From Cycloclasticus pugetii PS-1 (lineage in GTDB: Bacteria; Pseudomonadota; Gammaproteobacteria; Methylococcales; Cycloclasticaceae), in NCBI RefSeq assembly GCF_000384415.1, contig NZ_ARVU01000001.1, forward strand, positions 1,240,001-1,304,000: a stretch of 64,000 nt of DNA, in the 5' to 3' direction. Under the pieces are notes generated by a model. That model ran no database searches, was not told the DNA's origin, and was given only the letters and a program-made list of their open reading frames with translations. This document shows, piece by piece, positions 53,860 through 63,938 of this stretch. The translations under genes were made by a program, and so were the position numbers. Position 1 is the first letter of the stretch. Each line of letters begins with the position of its first letter.

Positions 53860-55004
53860 CGTAACCCCAAACCTCTGGCAATAATGCCACGTAAAATTTC
53901 ACGCGTACCACCACGTAATGAAAAAGATGGCGCTTTTAGTATTGATTCAGATAATAAGCGCGCAACGCCGCCGTTTGCAGTTGGGCGCGCTTCGGTTGCT
54001 AAAATCAATCGCATGGCTTCAGGAAGCTCTTGTTCGAACGAGGTCCCTAAATCTTTAACTACCGATGCTTCGTTAACCGGTAATTTGCCTTCTTGTAGTT
54101 GATTCGCGACCGATAAAGACATTTGGCGTAACACCATTAAGCGCGCTACAAATTGACCAATAACGGGTTCTGCTTGGTGCGTTAGATTCGCATCACGTAG
54201 TTCTTTAATCGCCGCTTCAAGTAGTTGATAACTGCTTAAAAAACGTTCTGGCCCGCTTCGCTCAAATGCTAGCTCGGCCACTACTTGACCCCATCCTTCG
54301 TTGACCTTACCTACCAGTCGATTATCTGGCACAAATACATCATCAAAGAAAATTTCATTAAAATGCGCCTCTCCGGCCAACGTAACAATGGGCCGAACCG
54401 TAATACCTTCATGCTTCAGGTCAACAATTAGTTGACTCATACCATGGTGGCGATCATCCGATACTGGCGCCGTTCTACATAACGTGATCATTTGGTGACA
54501 AACATGCGCCCAACTGGTCCAAATTTTGGAACCATTGATAAGCCAACCGCCCTCTACTTTCTGTGCACGAGTTTTAATCGACGCTAGATCTGAGCCGCTA
54601 TTAGGCTCACTCATTCCAATGGCAAAAAAGCACTCCCCTTTTACAATTTTAGGCAAAAAGTGTTGTCGTTGCTCTTCGGTACCAAAACGCAATAAAAGTG
54701 GCCCGCTTTGACGATCTGCCACCCAATGGGCACCAACTGGTGCGCCCGCTGCGAGTAGTTCTTCAATAACTACATACCGCTCAAGATAACTGCGACCGCC
54801 ACCACCGTATTCAGTGGGCCAGGTCATACCCAACCATCCTTTTGCAGCTAGGGCGCGACTAAGTTCGGGGTCACAAATAGACCATGAATCAATGATATTT
54901 GAAACATTAAAAGCACCATAGTTTTTTAAAAAAGAACGAACTTCATTCCTTAAAGCTGCTTCCTTTTCACCCGTTAAAAGGGGTTTAAAATTTAATTTTT
55001 TCAT
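53856..55004 (-). CDS. Acyl-CoA dehydrogenase (catalytic-type subunit of a pair)
   Basis: This 382-residue acyl-CoA dehydrogenase shows GMTWPTEYGGGGRSYLERYVV near 57, MSEPNSGSDLASIKTRA near 130, WLINGSKIWTSWAH near 152, and a closing LRGGTREILRGIIARGLG where the Glu of GGTREI may serve as catalytic base. It is coupled by a four-base overlap to the smaller acyl-CoA dehydrogenase-like gene, suggesting a heteromeric enzyme for a bulky acyl-CoA. It begins 75 bases after the stop of another acyl-CoA dehydrogenase gene; whether one promoter serves both is uncertain. Confidence 0.87.
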   Translation of the reverse strand: MKKLNFKPLLTGEKEAALRNEVRSFLKNYGAFNVSNIIDSWSICDPELSRALAAKGWLGMTWPTEYGGGGRSYLERYVVIEELLAAGAPVGAHWVADRQSGPLLLRFGTEEQRQHFLPKIVKGECFFAIGMSEPNSGSDLASIKTRAQKVEGGWLINGSKIWTSWAHVCHQMITLCRTAPVSDDRHHGMSQLIVDLKHEGITVRPIVTLAGEAHFNEIFFDDVFVPDNRLVGKVNEGWGQVVAELAFERSGPERFLSSYQLLEAAIKELRDANLTHQAEPVIGQFVARLMVLRQMSLSVANQLQEGKLPVNEASVVKDLGTSFEQELPEAMRLILATEARPTANGGVARLLSESILKAPSFSLRGGTREILRGIIARGLGLR

Positions 55005-55079
55005 ATGCTATAGACAGGGCTTAGGCTCTATAAATATTTTGGTTCAAAGGCTGAAACCCTATAGACTTGCTGTCTATTT

Positions 55080-56252
55080 TTAGTAAGATTTAGGCATGCC
55101 CAGTACATGTTGGCCAATGTAGCTTAAAATCATATTGGTTGAAATAGGTGCTATTAGATACAAACGCGCTTCACGCCACTTTCTTTCAATATCGTATTCT
55201 TTAGCAAAAGCAAAACCACCGTGAGTTTGCATACATGCCTCTCCGGCGTTCCAAGCAGCCTCAGCACATAGCATTTTTGCCATATTAGCCTCGGCTCCAC
55301 AGGGTTCGCCCGCTTCAAACAGTGCTGCTGCTTTTCTTGCCATTAACTCAGCGGCCTCAATTTCAGCATAGGCTCTAGCTATGGGAAACTGAACACCTTG
55401 GTTTTTACCAATTGGCCCACCAAATATTTTGCGTTCGCTGGCATAGTTTTTGGCTCGTTCAATAAAAAATCGTGCATCACCTATACTTTCTCCGGCTATG
55501 ATCACTCGCTCAGCATTCATACCACTCATGACATACCGAAAACCCTTACCTTCCTCACCAATCAGTGAATCAGCAGGAATTTCCATATTATCGAAAAAAA
55601 CTTCCGTTGTATTATGGTTAATCATGGCGTCAATCGCACGAATTTCCATGCCATTACCAACAACATCACGCATATCGACTAAGAAAATAGACATCCCATC
55701 AGTAGGTTTTGACACCTCTTCTAAAGGCGTAGTTCTGGCGAGTAATAACATCAAATCTGATTGAAAGGCACGGCTAGTCCATACTTTTTGGCCATTAACG
55801 ATATATTTATCGCCTTTCTTTACCGCTTTCGTTCTGAGTTTTGTCGTATCAGACCCTGATGTAGGTTCTGTTACACCAAATGCTTGAAGTCTTAATTCAC
55901 CTGTTGCAATTTTTGGTAAATACTTTTGCTTTTGTTCTTCGCTACCATGCCTTAAAACCGCGCCCATAATATACATTTGAGCATGACAAGCCGAGGCTGA
56001 GCCACCCGATGCATGAATCGTCTCCATAATGACAGCCGCTGCGCGCAATGGTAGCCCAACACCGCCGTATTCCTCAGGAATCAAAGCTGATAAAAAGCCC
56101 GATTCGGTCAAGGCATTAACAAATTCTTCAGGGTATGCACTGTCGGCATCTAGTTTTCGCCAATATTCGCCCGGAAAGTCAGCGCAAATCTTACTAACGG
56201 CATCACGAATATCAGCGTAGTCATTGCCTAGTGGAATGGAAATCTCTTTCAT
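55080..56252 (-). CDS. Acyl-CoA dehydrogenase
   Basis: This 390-residue acyl-CoA dehydrogenase (ATG at 56252 with GGAG about nine bases upstream) shows VTEPTSGSDTTKLRTKA near 124, YIVNGQKVWTSRAFQSDLM near 145, Glu in MNAERVIIAGESIG near 245, where isovaleryl-CoA dehydrogenase-type enzymes have their base, and a closing EYDIERKWREARLYLIAPISTNMILSYI, which lacks the usual GTNEI Glu. The catalytic base is therefore probably in the NAER segment. It follows the CaiB-like gene with an intergenic gap of 13 bases. Substrate unknown; the CoA-transferase upstream probably supplies it. Confidence 0.87.
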   Translation of the reverse strand: MKEISIPLGNDYADIRDAVSKICADFPGEYWRKLDADSAYPEEFVNALTESGFLSALIPEEYGGVGLPLRAAAVIMETIHASGGSASACHAQMYIMGAVLRHGSEEQKQKYLPKIATGELRLQAFGVTEPTSGSDTTKLRTKAVKKGDKYIVNGQKVWTSRAFQSDLMLLLARTTPLEEVSKPTDGMSIFLVDMRDVVGNGMEIRAIDAMINHNTTEVFFDNMEIPADSLIGEEGKGFRYVMSGMNAERVIIAGESIGDARFFIERAKNYASERKIFGGPIGKNQGVQFPIARAYAEIEAAELMARKAAALFEAGEPCGAEANMAKMLCAEAAWNAGEACMQTHGGFAFAKEYDIERKWREARLYLIAPISTNMILSYIGQHVLGMPKSY

Positions 56253-56265
56253 GTATCTTTCTCCG

Positions 56266-57411
56266 TTAATTTTTATAGGTGTCGTTATCAGCACCTAAGG
56301 CAGGCGCTTCATTTTGTAGCGGTGGCCGCTGGCCGTTAAACTTCATTGGCAGACCCACTAGCTTCATTGCATGTTCAACTGATTCTTGAACAATGCCTAA
56401 TGATTGCGTTTGCGGGTCGTTTAATACCTCATCAACCAATTGAATTGGCGAATTAGGAATGCCTACATCATCTAATTTTTTCTGCCAATGAGAACGAGGT
56501 TCTTTTATTAAAATCTCTGTCATTCGACGATTCAATTCAACCTTATTCTCAAAGCGTTTAGGATTGGTTTCAAAATGCGCTTCATCCGCCCAAGCCGGGT
56601 TCCCCATAACACCTTTCAACAAATCAAATAATTTATTATTTGGCGCAGCTACCACAAGATAACCATCTGAACACTCATAGGCTTGATAAGGCGAAATACC
56701 TTGCACGCCAGAACCTTGCGGTGTTGGCAGGCTTCCTGTCGCGTGATACCCAGCCATGTGATAAGTCATCCAACTTAGTGCTGTTTCGTACAAAGCCGTA
56801 TCAACGACACAACCTTCCCCCGTTTTTTGGCGGTTAAACAAGGCAGAAATAATAGCAATAGAACACCACATACCTGTTCCCATATCGATGGCTGACGTCC
56901 CTATTCGTACAGGGGGACGGCCTTCTTCACCATTTAAGCTCATTAAGCCGCTATATGCTTGCATTAATGGGTCGTAACCCGGTTTATCAGCCATTGGCCC
57001 AGTTTCACCAAATGCCCAAATATTACAATATACAAGCTTAGGGTTTTCCTTGCGCATTTCTTCAGCTCCAAGCCCAAGGCTAGTCACTTTACCCGGACGC
57101 ATGTTTTGCAACACAACATCCGCCTTAGTGACTATTTCATTTCGAAGCCAAGCTTTATCTTCAGGGTCTTTCAAATCTACAGTGACTGATTTCTTATCCC
57201 TATTCAATGCTTGAAACATTGCAGAGGTACCATTCCAAAATGGAGGCCCCCAATGACGACAATCATCACCACGACCTTCTGGTTCAACTTTAATCACTTC
57301 TGCCCCTAAAGCGGCTAAAATCCATGTACCAAAGGGAGCGGCTACGCTAGTCCCAATTTCATATACGCGAACTCCACTTAATGGCAGTTCGATTTCTTGC
57401 TTATCCGACAT
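56266..57411 (-). CDS. CaiB/BaiF family CoA-transferase
   Basis: This 381-residue class III CoA-transferase shows GVRVYEIGTSVAAPFGTWILAALGAEVIKVEPEGRGDDCRHWG near the start, DLKDPEDKAWLRNEI, then PGYDPLMQAYSGLMSLNG near 145 with the catalytic Asp, and RIGTSAIDMGTGMW. It moves CoA from one thioester to a free acid. Full length, unlike the 278-residue relative at 3638. It is the first gene of the minus-strand operon (CaiB, three acyl-CoA dehydrogenases, crotonase, SDR), so it is the likely entry step of that pathway. A palindromic site lies upstream. Confidence 0.9.
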   Translation of the reverse strand: MSDKQEIELPLSGVRVYEIGTSVAAPFGTWILAALGAEVIKVEPEGRGDDCRHWGPPFWNGTSAMFQALNRDKKSVTVDLKDPEDKAWLRNEIVTKADVVLQNMRPGKVTSLGLGAEEMRKENPKLVYCNIWAFGETGPMADKPGYDPLMQAYSGLMSLNGEEGRPPVRIGTSAIDMGTGMWCSIAIISALFNRQKTGEGCVVDTALYETALSWMTYHMAGYHATGSLPTPQGSGVQGISPYQAYECSDGYLVVAAPNNKLFDLLKGVMGNPAWADEAHFETNPKRFENKVELNRRMTEILIKEPRSHWQKKLDDVGIPNSPIQLVDEVLNDPQTQSLGIVQESVEHAMKLVGLPMKFNGQRPPLQNEAPALGADNDTYKN

Positions 57412-57434
57412 TTTGTTCCTAGTGTGTATTGAAA

Positions 57435-57451
57435 AACCATAGTGTATGGTT
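57435..57451. promoter_or_regulatory. Palindrome upstream of the CaiB-led operon
   Basis: AACCATAGTGTATGGTT is a perfect 7-3-7 palindrome 24-40 bases before the CaiB start codon, well placed for an operator. It adjoins the terminator of the next gene. No copy was noticed elsewhere in the window. Confidence 0.45.
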
Positions 57452-57452
57452 G

Positions 57453-57478
57453 AAAAAAACGAGGCATAAAGCCTCGTT
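57453..57478 (-). terminator. Rho-independent terminator after the Amt-GGDEF-EAL gene
   Basis: On the minus strand ACGAGGC, a five-base loop and GCCTCGT (stem 57459-57465 with 57471-57477) are followed by seven T. It lies about 180 bases past the end of the Amt fusion gene. The space 57479-57660 holds nothing else evident. Confidence 0.85.
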
Positions 57479-57660
57479 GGTAAATAGCACTGAACGCCAT
57501 CTAACGCTTGTTATAATACAATAACTTTGTATATTATAAAAACAAATAATTGACTCAACATTAATGTCAAAACGTTAAGCCTCGACCTAAATGGTTAAAC
57601 ACCAATGTGACACTGCTTTGAAACAAAATATTTCGAGTCATTACTACTGTTAACCAGCCA

Positions 57661-60600
57661 TTAAGGCCTTTTTAAAAGGACCTCAACATCACTAGCAGGT
57701 AGTGGCCTACTGTATAGGTAGCCCTGATAAATATCACAGCCTTGCTGTTGTATAAATTCTAACTGCTCTAGCGATTCAACACCTTCAGCTACTATTTTAA
57801 GCCCTAAACTTTTAGCAAGTGAAATAATCGCCATACAAATAGCGGCATCATCAGGGTTATAAGCGCACTCATTAATAAATGAACGGTCAATTTTCAATAC
57901 ATCAATTGGAAATTTCTTCAAATAACTTAACGATGAATACCCCGTACCAAAGTCATCCACAGATAATTTAATACCCAACTTTTTTAACTCGGTCATCGTT
58001 GCAATACTACTATCAGTATCGCCGGTTAAAGCATTTTCGGTTATCTCCACCTCTAATAGGCTTGGGTTAAGTTGATACTGATGCGCCAACGCTTTTATAA
58101 ATAACGACAGTGACTCATCATGTAAATGAAAACCTGAAATATTGACAGCGACCGGCAATAACTCATAACCTGCCTTACGCCATTCAACTAACTGACGTGC
58201 AACTTCGGTTAGCACCCACTCACCAACATCAACAATCAAACCAGATGATTCAACAACCGGAATAAAATCTCCTGGGGGAATCAAGCCAAACTCTGGGTGC
58301 AACCAACGTAATAACGCTTCAAAACCTACAACTTCGTTCGTTAAACACGATACTTTAGGTTGGTAATTTAATAGTAATTGATTTTGAGAAATAGCATCAG
58401 GAAGGTCAGCTTCAATTTGAATTCGTTTACGTACAAACAGCCCCATTTCCTCGGTATAAAAACAAAAGTTGTCCCTACCCAATTTTTTTGCCTGATACAT
58501 GGCAACATCAGCGCACTGTAGTAAACGATCCGCTGATCGTTCACCATCAACCGAAAAAGCGACCCCAATGCTTGTTAACACATTTAGCGTATGCCCAGGC
58601 AGTTCAACCGTTTCACGCATTACATGAAGAATTTCTGTTGCTTTACTATTAATAGCTTCCTCATCCAAGGCACCACTTATCGCCACAACAAACTCATCGC
58701 CACCCCAACGACCCACCAAGTCATTACCACGTACTACTCCACTGAGTCTCTTACCCACCTCACAAAGCAATTGATCGCCTACCTTATGGCCAAAAACATC
58801 ATTCACTTTTTTAAAGCGGTCTAAATCTAAAAACATTAACGCCACCACTCCAGCATGAGATTTATGGTAATTAATTCGTCTTTCAAGCTCACGAATAAAG
58901 GCGGCTCTATTATATAAACCAGTTAGCGAATCATTAAACGCTAAGGTTTCTAAACGTTTTTGTAACTTAGTTTGTTCACTCAAATCGCGAATATGTAGCG
59001 TATACTCCAATGGTTCACTCGCTATGCTAACCGTTCGAGTCACTACTACTTCGGCAGGAAAAGATTCTCCGTCATAGCGTTGTAATTCTGTCATATTCCT
59101 ACGCTCCAGAACCCACCCACTGGTTAGCAAAAAGCCCTCGTCTAAACTCGCTGAATTTAACTCCTGAACCCGGTCTTTAGTAAACAGCTTAAAAAAGCTA
59201 CGGTTAATAATCGCACCCGCTGTTTGACCAAAGCAACGCTCTGCCGCAGGATTAAAGCTTTGAATCCTGCCTTTCGAATCAATGCCAATAATGCAATCCA
59301 TTGCTGCATCTAAAATAGCACCCTTTCTACGTTCACTTTGTTTAAATGCTAAGAAGGCCTCATCTCGCTGTTTAATTTCTTCGTTAACCTGGTCAATAAC
59401 GTGATTATATTTTTCGGCTATTTGCCCCACCTCGGTATAGGGCTCAACGGCTACTTGAGTTGAAAAATCTGCTTTTTCCTGCTGTTTATGCATGGCGCTT
59501 AGCAAGTCAAAAACTTCGGTGCTTATATTATGTTCAGCAACATTTAGGCCTCTTAACTCATCTTGCTCACTGACTCTTAACGAGTAAACCTTGTTAACCA
59601 AACTAAATACTACATATGCAAGGCCAAAACTATAAAAACCAACACTGACGACCCCAATTAATTGGGTCCCTAATTGTTCCCACACTGAAAGATCATTTTG
59701 AAGTTTAGCCGGCAGCGCAAAAAAAGGTAACGCGATTGTTCCCCAAACCCCAGCAAATAAATGAACAGGCACTACGCCAATAGCATCATCGATTTTCTTA
59801 TCGGCCAGGTACTTCTCACCAAAAAAAACAACTGAGCCGGCAACGGCGCCAATCATGACAGCCCCTCCTGTGCTCACAATATGACAACTGGCGGTAATAG
59901 ACACTAAACCACCTAGAACACCATTAATTATTTGATCAACCTCAATATAATGTTCTGCACGAAGCTTTAACATCGTCGCAACCACCCCACCGGCTAAAGC
60001 AGCAAGGCATGTATTTAATAAAATAAGTGGAACTGAGTTATTCCAAGCTAATGTACTGCCGCCATTAAAACCAAACCAGCCCAGCCAAATTAATAAACAA
60101 CCCAATATAGCTGTTGGGATACTACTACCTGGAATAGCGCTAGCGCTGCCGGTAAATCGCCCTATACGAGGCCCAATAACTAATACTGCCGCCAGTGCTA
60201 CCCAACCACCCACAGAATGCACAACGGTTGAACCCGCAAAATCAACGAAGCCAATTTTTTCAAGCCAGCCTATCGGCTCACCCGTAATGATTCCTGCCCA
60301 AGCCCAATGACCAACAAAAGGGTAAATAAACAGTGCTATTGTCACCGTTACTACCATATACCCCATAAAACTCATCCGCTCAGCGACGGCGCCAGAAACT
60401 AACGTCGCAGCCGTGCCACAAAACATCATTTGGAATAAGAATATTGCGATGAGTTTTGTATCTGCTGGTTCAGCGAATGCAAAATCAGACCATCCAAACA
60501 AGCCCCACTGGCTACTTCCAAACATTAAACCGAATCCAAACAACCAGTACAGACTACTCGACACGATAAAGTCACTAATATTCTTGGCCGCAACATTAAT

Positions 60601-60699
60601 GCTATTTTTACTTCTAACAAGTCCGCTTTCTAAACACAAGAAACCGGCTTGCATAACAAACACCAAAATGGTCGATACTATTACCCAGACAATATCCAA
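57661..60699 (-). CDS. Ammonium transporter-like sensor fused to PAS-GGDEF-EAL
   Basis: This 1012-residue inner-membrane protein has an Amt/Rh channel domain (about 1-370, eleven hydrophobic segments) with Asp153 and the twin pore histidines His161 and His313 in AmtB-like spacing. A helical linker (about 370-450) leads to a PAS domain (455-580), a GGDEF domain (WGGDEF near 664, with an RxxD inhibitory site, RGND, five residues before it) and an EAL domain (EALLRWLHP near 793, DDFGTGYSS, KIDRSF and EGVE motifs intact). It may both make and break cyclic-di-GMP in answer to ammonium. Amt domains fused to histidine kinases act as ammonium sensors, which supports a sensor role by analogy. Single-gene unit with its own terminator. 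Confidence 0.92.
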   Translation of the reverse strand: MDIVWVIVSTILVFVMQAGFLCLESGLVRSKNSINVAAKNISDFIVSSSLYWLFGFGLMFGSSQWGLFGWSDFAFAEPADTKLIAIFLFQMMFCGTAATLVSGAVAERMSFMGYMVVTVTIALFIYPFVGHWAWAGIITGEPIGWLEKIGFVDFAGSTVVHSVGGWVALAAVLVIGPRIGRFTGSASAIPGSSIPTAILGCLLIWLGWFGFNGGSTLAWNNSVPLILLNTCLAALAGGVVATMLKLRAEHYIEVDQIINGVLGGLVSITASCHIVSTGGAVMIGAVAGSVVFFGEKYLADKKIDDAIGVVPVHLFAGVWGTIALPFFALPAKLQNDLSVWEQLGTQLIGVVSVGFYSFGLAYVVFSLVNKVYSLRVSEQDELRGLNVAEHNISTEVFDLLSAMHKQQEKADFSTQVAVEPYTEVGQIAEKYNHVIDQVNEEIKQRDEAFLAFKQSERRKGAILDAAMDCIIGIDSKGRIQSFNPAAERCFGQTAGAIINRSFFKLFTKDRVQELNSASLDEGFLLTSGWVLERRNMTELQRYDGESFPAEVVVTRTVSIASEPLEYTLHIRDLSEQTKLQKRLETLAFNDSLTGLYNRAAFIRELERRINYHKSHAGVVALMFLDLDRFKKVNDVFGHKVGDQLLCEVGKRLSGVVRGNDLVGRWGGDEFVVAISGALDEEAINSKATEILHVMRETVELPGHTLNVLTSIGVAFSVDGERSADRLLQCADVAMYQAKKLGRDNFCFYTEEMGLFVRKRIQIEADLPDAISQNQLLLNYQPKVSCLTNEVVGFEALLRWLHPEFGLIPPGDFIPVVESSGLIVDVGEWVLTEVARQLVEWRKAGYELLPVAVNISGFHLHDESLSLFIKALAHQYQLNPSLLEVEITENALTGDTDSSIATMTELKKLGIKLSVDDFGTGYSSLSYLKKFPIDVLKIDRSFINECAYNPDDAAICMAIISLAKSLGLKIVAEGVESLEQLEFIQQQGCDIYQGYLYSRPLPASDVEVLLKRP

Positions 60700-60885
60700 A
60701 CTCTAAATCCCCTTTATGTTTACCTCTTGCGCGCGGCCAAAGGATGTTCGATTTAATAGTATCAGAACCTCTATGTGCTTTGTAGTCGGCCACAACGATG
60801 ATTTTAGTTTTGTAGATAGGCTTTTTTAGTAGAAAAAACAAACTGACTGTCCGTATTTCTAATGGTTTACTTTTTGTTAAGGCAT

Positions 60886-60921
60886 AAAAAAAGCCCTACG
60901 TATCAGATACATAGGGCTTTT
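60886..60921 (-). terminator. Rho-independent terminator after tRNA-Ser
   Basis: AAAAGCCCTA (60889-60898) pairs with TAGGGCTTTT (60912-60921), with inner GTATC/GATAC. On the minus strand seven T follow. It stands directly after the tRNA 3' end and could also act on the plus strand. Confidence 0.85.
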
Positions 60922-60924
60922 GAA

Positions 60925-61014
60925 TGGCGGAGAGACAGGGATTCGAACCCTGGAAGGGTTTGACCCCTTGCCGGTTTTCAAGACCGGTGCATTCAACCGC
61001 TCTGCCATCTCTCC
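60925..61014 (-). tRNA. tRNA-Ser (anticodon TGA)
   Basis: This 90-base gene on the minus strand starts GGAGAGATGGCAGAGCGGTT and ends in CCA. The anticodon arm CCGGT-CTTGAAA-ACCGG gives anticodon TGA, the long variable arm of class II tRNAs is present (about AAGGGGTCAAACCCTT), the T arm reads GGGTTCGAATCCC, and the acceptor stem GGAGAGA pairs with TCTCTCC. The 3' CCA is encoded. It reads UCA codons (and others by wobble). Confidence 0.95.
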
Positions 61015-61025
61015 AGTTTTAAGCG

Positions 61026-61031
61026 ATTATA
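61026..61031 (-). promoter_or_regulatory. -10 element of the tRNA-Ser promoter
   Basis: TATAAT on the minus strand lies twelve bases before the tRNA 5' end. A -35 hexamer at the normal distance is poor (AAACAT, 17 bases further up), so the promoter is recognised mainly by its perfect -10. Confidence 0.5.
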
Positions 61032-61117
61032 TTGAGAGCAATCATTAAATGTTTTGCTTTCAAGCCGCGCATATTACTTAAGTCTGAGGATTTTTTCCAG
61101 CGGAATTGTTAAAAGAC

Positions 61118-61145
61118 TTGAAGTATTTTATTGAATACGTAAGAT
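61118..61145 (+). promoter_or_regulatory. Possible promoter of the Bax-inhibitor-1 family gene
   Basis: TTGAAG (61118-61123) and TAAGAT (61140-61145) are separated by sixteen bases, an acceptable sigma-70 pair about 70 bases upstream of the GTG start. Both hexamers deviate from consensus. Confidence 0.35.
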
Positions 61146-61212
61146 TGAACCTTCTATGCGGTACAGAGTCATATCTGTTGAGCATTTTTTAATTATCAAT
61201 GAGGTATTTTAA

Positions 61213-61884
61213 GTGAACCAATTTAATCAATCTATTTCTCGTAGTGAAGAGAGTATTTTAGCTACCAATAAGGTGTTAAAAAACACCTATATGCTACTTG
61301 CCATGACATTACTCTTTAGTGCAGGTACTGCTGCATTATCAATGAGCTTAAACCTTCCACACCCTGGGTTGATCATTACATTAGTCGGCTACTTTGGCTT
61401 ACTATGGCTAACAACAAAATTTAGAAATAGCTCTATGGGTATTGTTTGCGTATTTGCTTTAACCGGCTTTATGGGAATAACACTCGGCCCTATCCTTAAT
61501 ATGTATATCAGTGCCTTTTCAAACGGTCATGAGCTGATCATGACATCGTTAGGCGGCACAGGTGTTATTTTTCTAGGCTTATCTAGCTACGCACTAACCA
61601 CTAAAAAAGACTTTAGCTTTATTTCTGGTTTTTTAATGGTGGGTATTTTAGTGGCTTTCTTAGCAGGCATTGGCGCTATGATCTTTAACATCCCTGCTTT
61701 ATCTTTGGGTGTTTCTGCTATGTTTATTATGTTGATGTCCGGCATGATTCTTTATCAAACTAGCGAAATTATTCATGGTGGTGAAACCAACTATATTATG
61801 GCAACCGTGTCGCTATACATTAGTTTATTCAACTTATTCACTAGCCTTTTACACATACTCGGTGCAGTAAGTGGTCGTGAGTAG
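61213..61884 (+). CDS. Bax inhibitor-1/YccA family membrane protein
   Basis: This 223-residue protein has seven predicted membrane segments and the family pattern: N-terminal soluble part, then LKNTYMLLAMTLLFSAGTAALS near 23, TGFMGITLGPILNMYIS near 85, and the closing YIMATVSLYISLFNLFTSLLHILGA (ATVSLYISLFNLFTSLL near 196-212 is typical; the conserved Asp of many members is Ser or Asn here). Bacterial members (YccA, YbhL) interact with FtsH or are linked to Ca2+ leak; role here is not known. The start is GTG with GAGG upstream. It is a single-gene unit followed by a strong terminator. Confidence 0.9.
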   Translation: MNQFNQSISRSEESILATNKVLKNTYMLLAMTLLFSAGTAALSMSLNLPHPGLIITLVGYFGLLWLTTKFRNSSMGIVCVFALTGFMGITLGPILNMYISAFSNGHELIMTSLGGTGVIFLGLSSYALTTKKDFSFISGFLMVGILVAFLAGIGAMIFNIPALSLGVSAMFIMLMSGMILYQTSEIIHGGETNYIMATVSLYISLFNLFTSLLHILGAVSGRE

Positions 61885-61901
61885 TCTTTAGCTTTACCCA
61901 T

Positions 61902-61930
61902 AAAAAAAGCCCCTTTTAGGGGCTTTTTTT
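61902..61930. terminator. Bidirectional Rho-independent terminator
   Basis: GCCCC (61909-61913), loop TTTTA, GGGGC (61919-61923), with seven A before and seven T after. It serves the convergent Bax-inhibitor-1 family gene and serS. Confidence 0.92.
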
Positions 61931-61943
61931 ATGCTTCGATTAT

Positions 61944-63245
<1,302 letters not shown>

Positions 63246-63551
63246 TTAGTGGTGGTGTTCAGCTAACCAACTAAGGGTTTGACTGACATTGAAGTTTTCT
63301 TTTACATGTTTAATTGCCATCAACACTTTTTCTGATTGATCAAAAAATTCAATGGTAACAGGCAAATCAAACGACAAATCAATTAACGACGAGTCATGCA
63401 TCTTTCCAGATAAGCCATAGCCCTCAACGCCTCTATAAGCCGTTGCGCCAGAGATGCTTTCATGATCATGAAGGTATTGCATAATTTTATTAAGCTGATG
63501 ATCCGCTTCGGTTAAATAAATTCGAGCGATTCTGACTGATTCTGTTTTCAT
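63246..63551 (-). CDS. DUF190 family protein
   Basis: This 101-residue protein (ATG at 63551, overlapping the crcB stop as ATGA and preceded by GAGG within crcB) matches DUF190, small PII-like-fold proteins: opening SVRIARIYLTEADH, then HESISGATAYRGVEGYGLSGKMHD, DLSFDLPVTIEFFDQSEKV. DUF190 genes commonly lie beside crcB, and this one is translationally coupled to it. A regulatory role in fluoride export has been suggested by that linkage; no reaction is known. A longer frame to 63596 exists but lies inside crcB. Confidence 0.88.
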   Translation of the reverse strand: MKTESVRIARIYLTEADHQLNKIMQYLHDHESISGATAYRGVEGYGLSGKMHDSSLIDLSFDLPVTIEFFDQSEKVLMAIKHVKENFNVSQTLSWLAEHHH

Positions 63552-63922
63552 AATTGCCTCGCGATTAGCAGGCCAACCCAAGCAGCTAGCACGCATAAAA
63601 TGACGCTAGCTAAAACATTAACAATGGCCTTTATTACATAACCTTGCTCAATTAAATTAATGGTCTCTATTGAGAAGGTAGAAAATGTTGTAAACGCACC
63701 CAAAAAGCCAACCAATAACACTGCTCTTACTTCGGGTGAAACCGACAAACGCTGCAAAAATAGTTCGTACAACAGTCCCATTAATAACGAACCAATAACA
63801 TTAACAACCAAGGTTCCATAAGGGAACCCACGGCCAAGCCAGCTATATATGCCCGTCGATACAATAAAGCGCATCACTGCGCCGACTGATCCACCTGCTG
63901 CTATTGCCAGAAGTTGAGCCAT
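63548..63922 (-). CDS. crcB: Fluoride exporter CrcB (Fluc)
   Basis: This 124-residue four-helix membrane protein exports fluoride as a dual-topology dimer. It has GGSVGAVMRFIVS near 10, the polar helix YGTLVVNVIGSLLMGLLYE near 35 with the conserved Asn, and GFLGAFTTFSTFSIETI near 73, the region of the phenylalanine box and central sodium site. It overlaps the downstream DUF190 gene by four bases. No fluoride riboswitch is seen before it; only the end of another gene and sixteen bases separate them. Confidence 0.94.
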   Translation of the reverse strand: MAQLLAIAAGGSVGAVMRFIVSTGIYSWLGRGFPYGTLVVNVIGSLLMGLLYELFLQRLSVSPEVRAVLLVGFLGAFTTFSTFSIETINLIEQGYVIKAIVNVLASVILCVLAAWVGLLIARQL

Positions 63923-63938
63923 TAAATTACCATTAATG

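Noticed and set aside
61015-61212. Integration site of a mobile element at tRNA-Ser
   Set aside because: No integrase and no repeat of the tRNA 3' end were seen on either side.
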